Shown here piece after piece: positions 38,413 through 45,791 of a stretch of 45,791 bases of DNA. This DNA is from a virus. The translations under genes and the position numbers were made by a program. The stretch spans positions 1 through 45,791 of IMG/VR virus record IMGVR_UViG_3300041411_000401; one strand, written 5' to 3'. Numbering within the stretch: position 1 is the stretch's first letter; every line of letters starts with the position of its first letter. The notes beneath the pieces were generated by a model that was not told the origin of the DNA, did not search any database, and worked only from the letters and a program-made list of their open reading frames with translations.

Positions 38413-39414
38413 ATGACTGAAGCTACCGATTTAGCAGTGCTGGAGATTAAACCTGAACAGGCTCCGGCACTGTATGTACCAAACGGACTCGACGCTTACC
38501 TTGAGCAGATTCGCCAGCAGGTTAACGAAGTGCCTGACCTGAGCACTGCTAAAGGCCGGGCCCGCGTTGCATCACTTGCGGCTCAGGTATCACGTAGCAA
38601 GACGGCAATTGAGAAGCCGGGACGTGACTACCTTAAGCGCCTCAAAGAGGCTGTGAAGCCTGCTGAAGCAGAGATTAAGCGTTTCGTTGATGCCTGTGAC
38701 AATCTCCGTGACCTGACGCGCAAGCCACTCACTGAATGGGAAGAAGAACAGGAACGCATAGCCGCAGAGAAAGCTGCTGAAGATGAGCGCCTGCGCATTG
38801 AAGCCGAGCAGAAAGCAGCTGCAGAAGCACTGAAAAAGCAGATTGAGTCCGATCACGAAATGGCTCTGCTGCTGAACGATAAGTTTGATCGCGACGCTGC
38901 AGAAGCGAAAGCCGAAGCAGAACGCCAGCGCGCAGCACACGAAGAAGAGATTCGTCGTCAGGCTGCTGAGCAGGCTCGCATTGAAGCAGAGCAGGCAGCA
39001 CAGCGTGAGCGTGAAGCAGCGGCTAAACGTGAAGCCGAGCTGCAGGCAGCCAAGGAAAAGGCAGAGGCCGACGCTAAAGCCGCGCAGGAGCGCGCAGAGC
39101 GTGAAGCAATAGAGACGCAGGAGCGAGCAGAGCGACAGGCGAAGGAGGCTCGTGAGAAGGCTGAGCGTGAGAAACAGGCCGCTATCGAAGCTGAGCAGCG
39201 CAAGGCCCGTGAAGCAGAAGCTGCCCGCCTGGCTGAAGAGAAAATAATTGCTGACGAAGCGGCCGCCCGCGCAGCAGATGTTGCTCACCGCAAAGCAGTA
39301 AACAACAAAGCGCTGGCAGACTTAGTCGCTGTCGGCCTGACCGAAGAAATGGCGCGAACCGTAATCACGGCCGTCGCCAAAGGCGAAGTTACTGCCATCC
39401 GCATCACCTACTAA
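38413..39414 (+). CDS. Long coiled-coil protein of the recombination region
   Basis: This 333-aa protein has a folded N-terminal part (VLEIKPEQAPALYVPNGLDAYLEQIRQQV, then GRARVASLAAQVSRSKTAIEKPGRDYLKRLKE), a very long Glu/Ala/Arg/Lys-rich coiled coil (about residues 115-300), and a short C-terminal helix (NNKALADLVAVGLTEEMARTVITAVAKGE). Similar proteins lie next to phage recombinase genes; their role is unclear. The ATG at 38413 has GGAGACGG upstream; the longer frame from 38308 is unsupported. Confidence 0.82.
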   Translation: MTEATDLAVLEIKPEQAPALYVPNGLDAYLEQIRQQVNEVPDLSTAKGRARVASLAAQVSRSKTAIEKPGRDYLKRLKEAVKPAEAEIKRFVDACDNLRDLTRKPLTEWEEEQERIAAEKAAEDERLRIEAEQKAAAEALKKQIESDHEMALLLNDKFDRDAAEAKAEAERQRAAHEEEIRRQAAEQARIEAEQAAQREREAAAKREAELQAAKEKAEADAKAAQERAEREAIETQERAERQAKEAREKAEREKQAAIEAEQRKAREAEAARLAEEKIIADEAAARAADVAHRKAVNNKALADLVAVGLTEEMARTVITAVAKGEVTAIRITY

Positions 39415-39441
39415 AAACTCACCAACACCAAGGAATCACCC

Positions 39442-39585
39442 ATGCAAGCTTTCGCTATAGCTGGGGCTACCCACATGGGTGGCTTCGGATTTAACACGTC
39501 TCAACTCGACCGTATCACCCGCCGTCTTCGTGCGAGCTTACGCAGTCTCATCGACACGCTTAACCAGAAAGGAAATCCGCAATGA
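39442..39585 (+). CDS. Small basic phage protein (47 aa)
   Basis: MQAFAIAGATHMGGFGFN, then TSQLDRITRRLRASLRSLID, is a short Arg-rich protein recurrent in lambdoid pL operons. AAGGAAT lies upstream and the stop overlaps the next start (ATGA). Function unknown. Confidence 0.75.
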   Translation: MQAFAIAGATHMGGFGFNTSQLDRITRRLRASLRSLIDTLNQKGNPQ

Positions 39586-39779
39586 CCATTATCCCAGTGA
39601 ACGGAACCATTCTGGTTCAGCAGGGCTGCAGCCACTTTAACAAGTTGTACGAGGAGGCGTTCCCCGATACGCAGGAGGGCATGCACAAAGCCTATGAGTG
39701 GGCATCAGAGATTGCCCTGGGCTGGCACAACTGTCAGGACGAAGACTGGAACAAGAGGTTCAACCACCATGCAGCATGA
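39582..39779 (+). CDS. Small hypothetical protein
   Basis: This 65-aa protein (TIIPVNGTILVQQGCSHFNKLYEEAFPD, then YEWASEIALGWHNCQ) is linked by overlap to both neighbours in the recombination operon. No domain recognised. Confidence 0.7.
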   Translation: MTIIPVNGTILVQQGCSHFNKLYEEAFPDTQEGMHKAYEWASEIALGWHNCQDEDWNKRFNHHAA

Positions 39780-39915
39780 TGAAGATGAATTTGTCGCACT
39801 GATGCGCGGCATGCTTGGCGAGTTAGCTGAGCCAATGACATATGAGCAGGCCGCAATGGATGCGGCGGCTGATTACCGTACGGAGCAGCAGGCAAGCAGA
39901 ATGGGGATTAACTGA
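39769..39915 (+). CDS. Small acidic hypothetical protein (48 aa)
   Basis: QHDEDEFVALMRGMLGELAEPM, then AAMDAAADYRTEQQ. The ATG at 39769 overlaps the previous stop by 11 bp, and its stop overlaps the recombinase start by 1 bp. A longer frame from 39694 is a shadow. Confidence 0.68.
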   Translation: MQHDEDEFVALMRGMLGELAEPMTYEQAAMDAAADYRTEQQASRMGIN

Positions 39916-40595
39916 TGGGTACAGCAACGCTAATTCTCGGTGAGTCAGGCACTGGTAAATCTACCAGCCTGCGCAACATCGATCCCAGTATGGCAATGCT
40001 GGTTAAGCCAGTTGGTAAGCCGCTGCCATTCAAATCAAAGGACTGGCTCCCGTGGGATAAAGATAAAAAGACAGGGACTGTCGTAGCCACCGATAAATCA
40101 GATGCCATCGTGAACGTCATTAAGTGGGCGCATCACCTTGGCAAGCGGATCGTAATCATCGACGACTTCCAGTATGTGATGAGCAATGAATTCATGCGCC
40201 GTTCCGAAGAGAAATCCTTCGATAAATTTACCGAAATCGGCCGGCACGCATGGGACATCATCAAAGCTGCTCAGGATGCGCCGGATGACCTTCGCGTTTA
40301 CTTCATGGCTCACACAGAAGAGACGCAGATGGGCCGCGTGAAGATGAAAACGATCGGCAAAATGCTGGACGAGAAAATCACCGTTGAAGGCATGTTCACT
40401 ATCGTTCTGCGCACGCTAACACGTGATGAGCAATTCTTCTTCACCACCAAAAATAACGGTGCCGATACGGTTAAATCACCTATGGGCATGTTTGAAACCA
40501 ACGAAATCGACAATGACCTGGCTTTCGTGGATGCGACTATCTGCGAGTACTGGGGCTTATCAAATGTTCATAACCTGAAGGAATCAGCCGCATGA
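39915..40595 (+). CDS. Sak4-like single-strand annealing recombinase/ATPase
   Basis: This 226-aa RecA-like ATPase has Walker A GESGTGKST (residues 9-17) and Walker B RIVIIDDFQ (about 77-85), followed by MAHTEETQMGRVKMKTIGKMLDEKITVEG. The size, motifs and pairing with an SSB-like gene match the Sak4 group, where Sak4 of phage HK620 anneals strands with its SSB. It should promote phage recombination. The next gene overlaps its stop by 4 bp. Confidence 0.85.
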   Translation: MGTATLILGESGTGKSTSLRNIDPSMAMLVKPVGKPLPFKSKDWLPWDKDKKTGTVVATDKSDAIVNVIKWAHHLGKRIVIIDDFQYVMSNEFMRRSEEKSFDKFTEIGRHAWDIIKAAQDAPDDLRVYFMAHTEETQMGRVKMKTIGKMLDEKITVEGMFTIVLRTLTRDEQFFFTTKNNGADTVKSPMGMFETNEIDNDLAFVDATICEYWGLSNVHNLKESAA

Positions 40596-41185
40596 GTAAT
40601 GTGATTTTCACCTACAACCAAGAAGCAGCGTTAACCGCCGGGCAAGGCGGTTTCATCAATGAGTCAGGTGCATACGTGCTGACTATCACTGAGGCGGCGC
40701 TGACCACCTCTCAGGGTGGCGCGAAGGCTATCGAGTTCTCAGGCGAGTCAGATGATGGTCGCAAGGTTCAGTATCTCAGTGTTTATGTGTCCAAAAAGGA
40801 CGGCAGTGAGAACACGTTCGGCGTCAACATGGTGCATGCAATCATGGGCTGCGCCGGAGTGAGCCAGTTAACCAATCAGATGAAGGACGCGAAGACATTC
40901 GTGGCGCCTGAATTTGCAGGGAAGAAAGTTGGACTGGTGCTCCAGAAAGTACTTCGCAGCAAAAGTGACGGCTCAGATACGTACGGTCTGGAGATTCGCC
41001 TGCCATTCATTGCTCAGACCCGTCAGACGCTTCTGGAGAAGTCTGAAGGCAAGAACGCAGAGGCGGTTGATCGTATGGTGTCCGGCCTGAAAGACAAGGA
41101 TGAGCGTAAGAAAGGTGGCGGCCAGCAAGGCAATGATTACGGCAACTACCCTCAGCAAGACGATTCAGGCTTTACCCCCTTCTAA
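40592..41185 (+). CDS. SSB-like partner of Sak4 (DUF669-like)
   Basis: This 197-aa protein has an OB-fold-like region (SGAYVLTITEAALTTSQGGAKAIEFSGESDDGRKVQYLSVYV), then a glycine- and Gln-rich linker and an acidic end with final Pro-Phe (DDSGFTPF), as in SSB tails that bind partner proteins. It resembles DUF669 phage proteins and is coupled to the Sak4-like gene by a 4-bp overlap. Confidence 0.83.
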   Translation: MSNVIFTYNQEAALTAGQGGFINESGAYVLTITEAALTTSQGGAKAIEFSGESDDGRKVQYLSVYVSKKDGSENTFGVNMVHAIMGCAGVSQLTNQMKDAKTFVAPEFAGKKVGLVLQKVLRSKSDGSDTYGLEIRLPFIAQTRQTLLEKSEGKNAEAVDRMVSGLKDKDERKKGGGQQGNDYGNYPQQDDSGFTPF

Positions 41186-41208
41186 CACCCACCAATAAGG
41201 CACTGACC

Positions 41209-41517
41209 ATGAACCTCACCGAACCTTCGGCGGACTCTGCACGCCCTGATGAAGCTGAATCACAGCGATTGCACAGGCTGGCTATAGAAAGCGCTCAGAG
41301 AATAGCTGAGGCGAAATATGGCGGTCGGTGCCGGATTGAATCACGGACGACAGAATCACTGGAAGCACGGCGCAGGGAGCGCGCCACCCGTGAATATGCA
41401 CGACAGGCAGCCTTCTATCCGCAGCTTCCACGCATCGTAATGACGAAGCCTGATGTTGTCTGGAATGACTATCAGACAGAGCTGCGTGGCCGGTTCGGTG
41501 CCGTGGTGCAGGACTAA
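41209..41517 (+). CDS. Hypothetical protein after SSB
   Basis: This 102-aa charged protein (ESQRLHRLAIESAQRIAEAKYGGRCRIESR, then VWNDYQTELRGRFGAV) has no recognised family. It lies in the recombination operon. Confidence 0.72.
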   Translation: MNLTEPSADSARPDEAESQRLHRLAIESAQRIAEAKYGGRCRIESRTTESLEARRRERATREYARQAAFYPQLPRIVMTKPDVVWNDYQTELRGRFGAVVQD

Positions 41518-41565
41518 CTATTTCGCCGCGGCATTGAGCCTGACAGCGGCATAAGGGGTAAGAGC

Positions 41566-42108
41566 ATGGACTGGCATTCGTTATTGACCTATCTCCCTCT
41601 TGAGGGGGTCGCAATATGGAAAGCAAGGCCCGCATCCTTATTTGCATCGAAGAGAGCCTGCACTATCTGGAACAACAGATTCCCGGGGGCGGTTGCTGGA
41701 TCGCTTCATGTTGATGATACCGGACACAGAACAATTCATATCAAGGTTGCCGGTAAGCAGTACAAGGCCCACAGGGTATTTTGGGAGATGGTTCATGGTG
41801 AAATCCCACAAGAAATGACCATTGATCATATTGACCAAGACTCCACAAACAATCGCATCGAGAATCTCAGGCTTGCATCTCAAACAGACCAGCATAGAAA
41901 CCGACCAGTACAGCGCAACAATTTTTGTGGATGCGCAGGAGTTTCATGGGTTGGCAGTAAAGGCATGTGGAGATCGAGAATAACCGTAGGAAGAAAAACA
42001 ATAGAGCTGGGCATGCGATGTTCCCTCCTTGACGCAATTGCTATCAGAAAAAGCGCAGAGATTAATTATGGATTCCATCCAAACCATGGCCGACAGAGAA
42101 GAGATTAA
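41566..42108 (+). CDS. HNH homing-type endonuclease with AP2-like tail
   Basis: This 180-aa protein has an HNH core (AHRVFWEMVHGEIPQEMTIDHIDQDSTNNRIENLRLAS) with the catalytic Asp-His pair, and a C-terminal GCAGVSWVGSKGMWRSRITVGRKTIELGMR segment like an AP2 DNA-binding fold. This is typical of free-standing homing endonucleases inserted between phage genes. GGGGTAAGAG precedes the ATG. Confidence 0.88.
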   Translation: MDWHSLLTYLPLEGVAIWKARPASLFASKRACTIWNNRFPGAVAGSLHVDDTGHRTIHIKVAGKQYKAHRVFWEMVHGEIPQEMTIDHIDQDSTNNRIENLRLASQTDQHRNRPVQRNNFCGCAGVSWVGSKGMWRSRITVGRKTIELGMRCSLLDAIAIRKSAEINYGFHPNHGRQRRD

Positions 42109-42111
42109 CTT

Positions 42112-42321
42112 ATGAAGTTATCTAAATTAGAAAGAGAAAGGCTAATAAATAACGAATCTGAGTTCGACGCCTACCTCAACTCTGTGCGGGCTGACACGCT
42201 GACCAGAATTATCAATACCGGGGAGTTTTCTAACTGGGTGAATCAGGGGTTACAGGTGTGGGTCAACAGATTCAATGCTAATAGTGACGCCCAACTCCGT
42301 GCCGGTAAGGATGGTGAGTGA
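42112..42321 (+). CDS. Small hypothetical early protein
   Basis: This 69-aa helical, charged protein (LSKLERERLINNESEFDAYLNSVRADTLTRI) has no recognised family. It starts 3 bp after the HNH stop. Confidence 0.68.
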   Translation: MKLSKLERERLINNESEFDAYLNSVRADTLTRIINTGEFSNWVNQGLQVWVNRFNANSDAQLRAGKDGE

Positions 42322-42773
42322 TGGAAAAGCTGAATGAAGTTAAACAGGCGCTAAAATATTTAGAGATTGATGCTAAGGCGTATGCCGACAACTTTAGCGC
42401 AAGCATGATTGTCAGCACCAAAAACATACTCGCCATTGCCGAAGCATTCCGGGATCTGGAGCAGCGGGCAGAAGCAGCAGAGGCGATAGTCAGCGATGTC
42501 AAAGAGGTGATCAGCCTGTTAACTGAGCGTGAATGGGCGGAACATTGCACGAAAACAAAAACAGGAAAGCTGCTTGAAGAGCTTATCACTGAGCTGCACG
42601 ATGACGCCTCAACTGCCTACAGCCTTACAGAGCTGGTGCCGGATGAAATTCCAGGAGCATTCGTGTACCACGGAGCTAAAGGCGCTTTTGATGCTGGTAA
42701 AAGTGCCGGCTGGAATGCATGTCGAGATGAGGTTTTAAAAAATATCGAGGAAAGGGAAAGTGAGAAAGCCTGA
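42321..42773 (+). CDS. Hypothetical early protein, Ea22-like in layout
   Basis: This 150-aa protein has an acidic helical N-terminal half (AEAFRDLEQRAEAAEAIVSDVKEVISLL) and a C-terminal part ending AFDAGKSAGWNACRDEVLKNIEE, the modular layout of lambdoid Ea22-type proteins. The ATG at 42321 follows a GTG that is less likely to be the start. Function unknown. Confidence 0.72.
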   Translation: MEKLNEVKQALKYLEIDAKAYADNFSASMIVSTKNILAIAEAFRDLEQRAEAAEAIVSDVKEVISLLTEREWAEHCTKTKTGKLLEELITELHDDASTAYSLTELVPDEIPGAFVYHGAKGAFDAGKSAGWNACRDEVLKNIEERESEKA

Positions 42774-42855
42774 GCCATTCGAGGCAGCGTGCATAGTCAT
42801 GGCTGTATCCCTGTTCCTTCTCGCAGTATTTACCTTCTTTTTTGTGACCTATTAA
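42760..42855 (+). CDS. Very small membrane peptide (31 aa, GTG start)
   Basis: A frame from GTG 42760 (GGAAAGGGAAA upstream) encodes RKPEPFEAACIVMAVS, then a hydrophobic LFLLAVFTFFFVTY segment. It overlaps the end of the previous gene by 14 bp. A real but unrecognised membrane peptide is likely. Confidence 0.5.
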   Translation: MRKPEPFEAACIVMAVSLFLLAVFTFFFVTY

Positions 42856-42918
42856 CAACTTCACTTCGGCACCATTTGTGATTATATAAAGCGCACGCCC
42901 TGACTGTTAGGTGTCGCT

Positions 42919-43131
42919 ATGTCTGATTACGATGAACTGTCCGAGAGTATCTATCAGGAAGCCTGCCGCATCGTCGGCCAGCTCTGCTTTATGCTGGCTG
43001 AAAACGATGCTGAGACCGACAGAGAGCAGCTAGTGTATCAGCTGCATATGCTGCTGGACCTCATGCAGGAATACGCCAGCGATTACACCATTGCTTTAGA
43101 GCTAGCTTTAGAGCAACTTTCGAAGAAATAA
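42919..43131 (+). CDS. Small helical hypothetical protein
   Basis: This 70-aa acidic helical protein (SDYDELSESIYQEACRIVGQL, then LLDLMQEYASDYTIALELAL) has no recognised family. TTATATAAAG 30 bp upstream might be a -10 element, without a clear -35. Confidence 0.7.
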   Translation: MSDYDELSESIYQEACRIVGQLCFMLAENDAETDREQLVYQLHMLLDLMQEYASDYTIALELALEQLSKK

Positions 43132-43141
43132 CAGGTGAACA

Positions 43142-43330
43142 ATGAAACAGACAATTGTAATTCTGTCCGCAGAAGGGCTTTTCACGTCCGCACCATCGCT
43201 GTCTGGCGTGGAGGACATTATCGGCTACCTCCTGACTCGCGATTCCTACGCGTGCCCGGAAGATGCAGACGGAGAGCCAGTGAGGCGCTACAGAATATCA
43301 GCTCACATTGAAGCTGAAGAAATCGACTAA
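43142..43330 (+). CDS. Small hypothetical protein
   Basis: This 62-aa protein (KQTIVILSAEGLFTSAPSLSGVEDIIGYLL, then RRYRISAHIEAEEID) is of unknown family. Its gene is followed by a strong terminator. Confidence 0.7.
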   Translation: MKQTIVILSAEGLFTSAPSLSGVEDIIGYLLTRDSYACPEDADGEPVRRYRISAHIEAEEID

Positions 43331-43333
43331 CGA

Positions 43334-43355
43334 CCTCGCCGCGGCGGGGTTTTTT
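43334..43355 (+). terminator. Early-operon terminator
   Basis: CCTCGC-CGCG-GCGGGG, with one wobble pair, followed by TTTTTT. N antitermination may be needed for the genes beyond it to be reached from pL. Confidence 0.8.
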
Positions 43356-43381
43356 ATTTCCTTCACTCAGGAGTAACTACT

Positions 43382-43591
43382 ATGCGTCCAGACATGCTCG
43401 ATGAGGCTGCTGAGCACACTCAGCATATGATTGACCTGGCATTAGCCAACCGCAATAAGCCTCAGATGGAATTTAAAGGTGCCTGCTATAACTGCGAGGA
43501 GTCAGTAGATAAAGGCTTCTTCTGCTGCCCGGAGTGCTGTGAGGACTTCCAGCGTATTGAGCGTGCTAAGCAGCAACGGAGGGTTGCATGA
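43382..43591 (+). CDS. Small zinc-ribbon protein
   Basis: This 69-aa protein has four cysteines in CYNCEESVDKGFFCCPECC with CxxC spacing, a small zinc ribbon next to a helical N terminus. It resembles TraR/DksA- or DUF2116-type phage proteins in size only. Function not known. CAGGAG precedes the ATG. Confidence 0.75.
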   Translation: MRPDMLDEAAEHTQHMIDLALANRNKPQMEFKGACYNCEESVDKGFFCCPECCEDFQRIERAKQQRRVA

Positions 43592-43992
43592 TTACAGGTG
43601 CGATTTGCAAAACATGCGGGACAGATCATTCTGCGACGAATGGGAAGTGCCCCGGACTATTTAGAAAGCCAGAGTGGAATGGCGAAGGTCTGCCGCCGGT
43701 TGGATGTGAGTGTGAGCGAGAGGCTCCGCGCGGGTGGTCACGGTGCAGAATAAATTACGTTTCTAACGCGCTTATCGTTTATCAGATGCTGGAGACCGGT
43801 AACGAATATGCATCCACTTTATCAGCTTTCAAGTTTCGCCCCATCCGTACAGAAGCAGAGCGCAAGCGTGATGAAAGAATTGCATGTCTCGATAACTTTA
43901 TCAGCGGATTTATGAAGTCTACAAATGGCGATCATGCGCATCTTGGTGCAGCTATTTATGAATGGCTAGCTGTGCTAGATAGACTCAAGTAA
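43588..43992 (+). CDS. Hypothetical protein with Cys-rich N terminus
   Basis: This 134-aa protein has CKTCGTDHSATNGKCP (possible zinc site) and a helical C-terminal part (ERKRDERIACLDNFISGFMKS). It starts by ATGA overlap. No family recognised. Confidence 0.72.
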   Translation: MITGAICKTCGTDHSATNGKCPGLFRKPEWNGEGLPPVGCECEREAPRGWSRCRINYVSNALIVYQMLETGNEYASTLSAFKFRPIRTEAERKRDERIACLDNFISGFMKSTNGDHAHLGAAIYEWLAVLDRLK

Positions 43993-44072
43993 CAGTTTCG
44001 CCAGCCCCCACATCACCCTGCAGTAACCCCCACCAACCCTATTCACTATCGCGCTCTGCGTGAGGAGTTGTT

Positions 44073-44435
44073 ATGTCTGAAGCACCTTCCGTTTTTAGGA
44101 CGGCATATCGCACTGCAAGGAAGGAGCATAAATGTTGCGAGTGCAGGCAGCCCATAGTTACCAGTGAGCGGTATCTTTATTCCTCTGGCATTTGGGATGG
44201 AGAGCCGAGTGATTACAAGCAGTGCCTAATCTGCGCAGAGGTCATGGCGTGCGCGGCTGCAATTTCAGACGAACCTGAGGAAAACCCCTGCTTCACAGCG
44301 CTCAGGGAATGGTTTGCCAACCAGGTCTGCCGAGAGTTTCAGGGCGATGAGTTTGTCGCGGTATTTGCAAGAGATATGCAAATAGCACCCGAAAAGATAC
44401 GACATGTACTTGGCGATGGGTTCTTTGATGAATGA
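44073..44435 (+). CDS. Hypothetical protein with Cys-rich N terminus, near xis
   Basis: This 120-aa protein has HKCCECRQPIVTSERYLYSSGIWDGEPSDYKQCLICAEV, a probable zinc site, and a helical C terminus. GAGGAG precedes the ATG. The 80 bp before it show nothing further. No family recognised. Confidence 0.74.
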   Translation: MSEAPSVFRTAYRTARKEHKCCECRQPIVTSERYLYSSGIWDGEPSDYKQCLICAEVMACAAAISDEPEENPCFTALREWFANQVCREFQGDEFVAVFARDMQIAPEKIRHVLGDGFFDE

Positions 44436-44530
44436 ACACCATCTGCGACATCACCCCCGGCGAGTTCCTTTCATGGCTCGCCTTTTTTATTTGCATCGTG
44501 CTGGTCTGGAACTGGCCGTATAAGGAGTAG
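44432..44530 (+). CDS. Very small membrane peptide (32 aa)
   Basis: NTICDITPGEFLSW, then LAFFICIVLVWNWPYKE. It starts by ATGA overlap and ends 2 bp before xis; its last codons carry the GGAG ribosome site of xis. Probably real, function unknown. Confidence 0.62.
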   Translation: MNTICDITPGEFLSWLAFFICIVLVWNWPYKE

Positions 44531-44532
44531 AT

Positions 44533-44871
44533 ATGCCGGACGAGGCATTCATGAAAGTCAGAGAGTACGCTGCGCTTATCAGAGTGTCAGCGTCAACTAT
44601 CTATCGCGACCCGGCCAGGTTCCACATGTTCAAGGTGGGCGGCTGCTGGCGCGCCAATTCCGAAAGCATGAAAAAGTTTGAACAGCAGGCAGCAAACGAC
44701 AACAATGTTTTCCGGCTGGCTGTTGTAGGCGGTAAGGAGAAGAGGAAATGCCGATCTACAAACGAGGAAATACGTACTGGATTGATATATCGAAGCCAGA
44801 CGGCTCGCGAATTAGACGCTCTGCTGGCACCAAAGAAAAAGAGAAGGCACAGCAGCTGCACGACAAACTGA
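44533..44871 (+). CDS. xis: Excisionase
   Basis: This 112-aa protein has an N-terminal winged-helix-like region (MKVREYAALIRVSASTIYRDPARFHMFKVGGCWRANSESMKKF) typical of phage excisionases, and a basic C terminus. It overlaps the integrase gene by 124 bp in another frame, as xis/int overlap in lambdoid phages. It directs Int toward excision. Confidence 0.85.
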   Translation: MPDEAFMKVREYAALIRVSASTIYRDPARFHMFKVGGCWRANSESMKKFEQQAANDNNVFRLAVVGGKEKRKCRSTNEEIRTGLIYRSQTARELDALLAPKKKRRHSSCTTN

Positions 44872-45791
44872 AGCATGAGGCGTGGGCCGTTAAGAATCTG
44901 GATAAGCGACCGGAACGCCTGTTTGAAGACCTAATCATGCTGGCGCTCCGGGATGCTGAGCACAACTCCAATATCGAGAACATCAAAATCTATGCCCGAT
45001 ACTGGCACAGCCTTTTCGAAGGCCGCCTGGTATCATCAGTAAGCGGCGAGGAGATTACGGATAATCTCCCGACTCACAGCCGCATCACGCATAAGCGACT
45101 GTCTAATGCGACGAAGAACCGCTACCGGGCATTCATCATGCGTGGATTCTCTCTGGCCTATAAAAGTGGCTGGATTGACCAGATACCTTACTCGCAGACA
45201 CTGCGTGAGCCAAAGGTTCGCATCCGGTGGATTGATAAGAATGAAGCCCGATCGCTAATCAGTAACCTTCAGAACGAATGGATGAGAAACCTGTGCTCAT
45301 TCGCGCTGCTGACGGGGGCAAGGTTACGGGAGATTCTTTCGCTGACCTGGCAGGATATTGACTTGGGCCGGCGGCGGGCGGTAGTGAAGGCTGAGAATGC
45401 AAAGTCGGGGCGGGCGAGGCAACTGCCTCTGAGTGATGAGGCTGTTTCAATCCTGCGGAAAATACCGGTCGAGCGTGAATATGTTTTTTCTTCCGATGGA
45501 ACCATGCAGGACTATTTCGTCCGCAGTGATTTCAACAGGGCACTGAAGCTTTCAGGGATAAAGGATTTCCGGTTTCACGACCTGAGACACACCTGGGCGA
45601 GCTGGCATGTTCAGGACGGAACTCCGTTGATGGTTCTGAAGGAATTGGGGGGATGGGAGAAGTTGGAGATGGTGAACAAGTACGCGCATCTGAGTGGTGA
45701 ACATTTGAGCAAATTCAGCGGCGTTGTCACATTTCTGGCACAGGAAGGAAGTTACGAGAGTGAATCTGGCCGGATAGCTCTCGTAAGTTGA
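44748..45791 (+). CDS. int: Tyrosine integrase
   Basis: This 347-aa protein has an N-terminal arm-binding part (PIYKRGNTYWIDISKPDGSRIRRSAGTKEKEKA), a core-binding domain, and a catalytic domain with Arg192 (GARLREIL), His277-x2-Arg280 (HDLRHTW), Trp303 (GGW) and Tyr312 (NKYAHLS). It inserts the phage at attB and, with Xis, excises it. AAGAGGAA precedes the ATG. The stop is the last codon of the window, so attP or attL lies just outside. Confidence 0.95.
   Translation: MPIYKRGNTYWIDISKPDGSRIRRSAGTKEKEKAQQLHDKLKHEAWAVKNLDKRPERLFEDLIMLALRDAEHNSNIENIKIYARYWHSLFEGRLVSSVSGEEITDNLPTHSRITHKRLSNATKNRYRAFIMRGFSLAYKSGWIDQIPYSQTLREPKVRIRWIDKNEARSLISNLQNEWMRNLCSFALLTGARLREILSLTWQDIDLGRRRAVVKAENAKSGRARQLPLSDEAVSILRKIPVEREYVFSSDGTMQDYFVRSDFNRALKLSGIKDFRFHDLRHTWASWHVQDGTPLMVLKELGGWEKLEMVNKYAHLSGEHLSKFSGVVTFLAQEGSYESESGRIALVS

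Noticed and set aside
38590-39288. 232-aa Leu/Cys/Phe-rich minus-strand frame
   Set aside because: It is the mirror of the Glu/Ala/Lys-rich coiled-coil gene; the odd composition follows from that.
44361-44380. CII-like site for an int promoter
   Set aside because: TTGC followed by ATGC has the wrong spacing and sequence; not a TTGC-N6-TTGC match.
45700-45791. Attachment site next to int
   Set aside because: The window ends at the integrase stop codon and the other end shows no matching repeat; no att core can be defined.
1-45791. tRNA, rRNA or insertion sequence
   Set aside because: No cloverleaf-like or rRNA segment, transposase or IS-type terminal repeats were recognised on either strand by eye.

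Overview
The window is a complete or nearly complete temperate phage or prophage of a gammaproteobacterial host, most likely Enterobacterales. The genus cannot be fixed from sequence alone. The host inference rests on lambdoid nin-region genes (NinB, NinG, a YlcG-like peptide), a P22-type N antiterminator, an Ibs/Sib-like type I toxin locus of the kind known from E. coli, and E. coli-type LexA boxes. It runs from the stop codon of a UmuD-like gene at base 1 to the stop codon of a tyrosine integrase at base 45791. No attachment site or host flank is visible.

Layout. Bases 1-27535 are read almost entirely leftward (minus strand). In transcription order they hold a DUF1133 Q-like antiterminator with a late terminator (27371-28159), a lysis cassette (24833-26713), a collagen-like protein, terminase subunits, portal, Mu-F-like protein, DUF2213 protease/scaffold, cement protein, DUF2184 capsid, neck proteins, DUF3383 tail sheath, tube, G/GT-type chaperones with a -1 slippery site, tape measure with a muramidase-like domain, baseplate hub, HxH spike, gp25-like, J-like and DUF2612 proteins, tail fibre and Tfa. 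Host-directed cargo follows: an acyltransferase and a two-gene unit behind a LexA box. The virion is therefore a contractile-tailed (myovirus-type) particle.

Bases 28149-35729 (minus strand) are the early rightward-equivalent operon: Cro-like, CII-like, a GIY-YIG protein, a DnaT/O-like replication protein with internal iteron-like repeats, a DnaC-like loader, then a nin-like region (NinB, DUF5664, NinG, HNH, YlcG-like). Bases 35828-45791 are on the plus strand: CI, then a pL-type promoter, nutL, N, many small genes, a Sak4-like recombinase with its SSB-like partner, an HNH endonuclease, Xis and Int.

Regulation is unusually readable. Five 15-bp operators of the form ATGCG-N5-CGCAT sit at the two divergent early promoters. 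A TTGC-N6-TTGC CII site lies between cro and cII. boxA/boxB nut sites lie on both early transcripts, with related loops. A second strong LexA-box sequence lies inside cI, just downstream of a good antisense promoter. Between Q and the lysis genes, on the opposite strand, is an Ibs-like 19-residue toxin gene with a matching Sib-like antisense RNA, a palindromic operator and a small ribbon-helix-helix-like gene. These last two items are the most interesting parts of the window.
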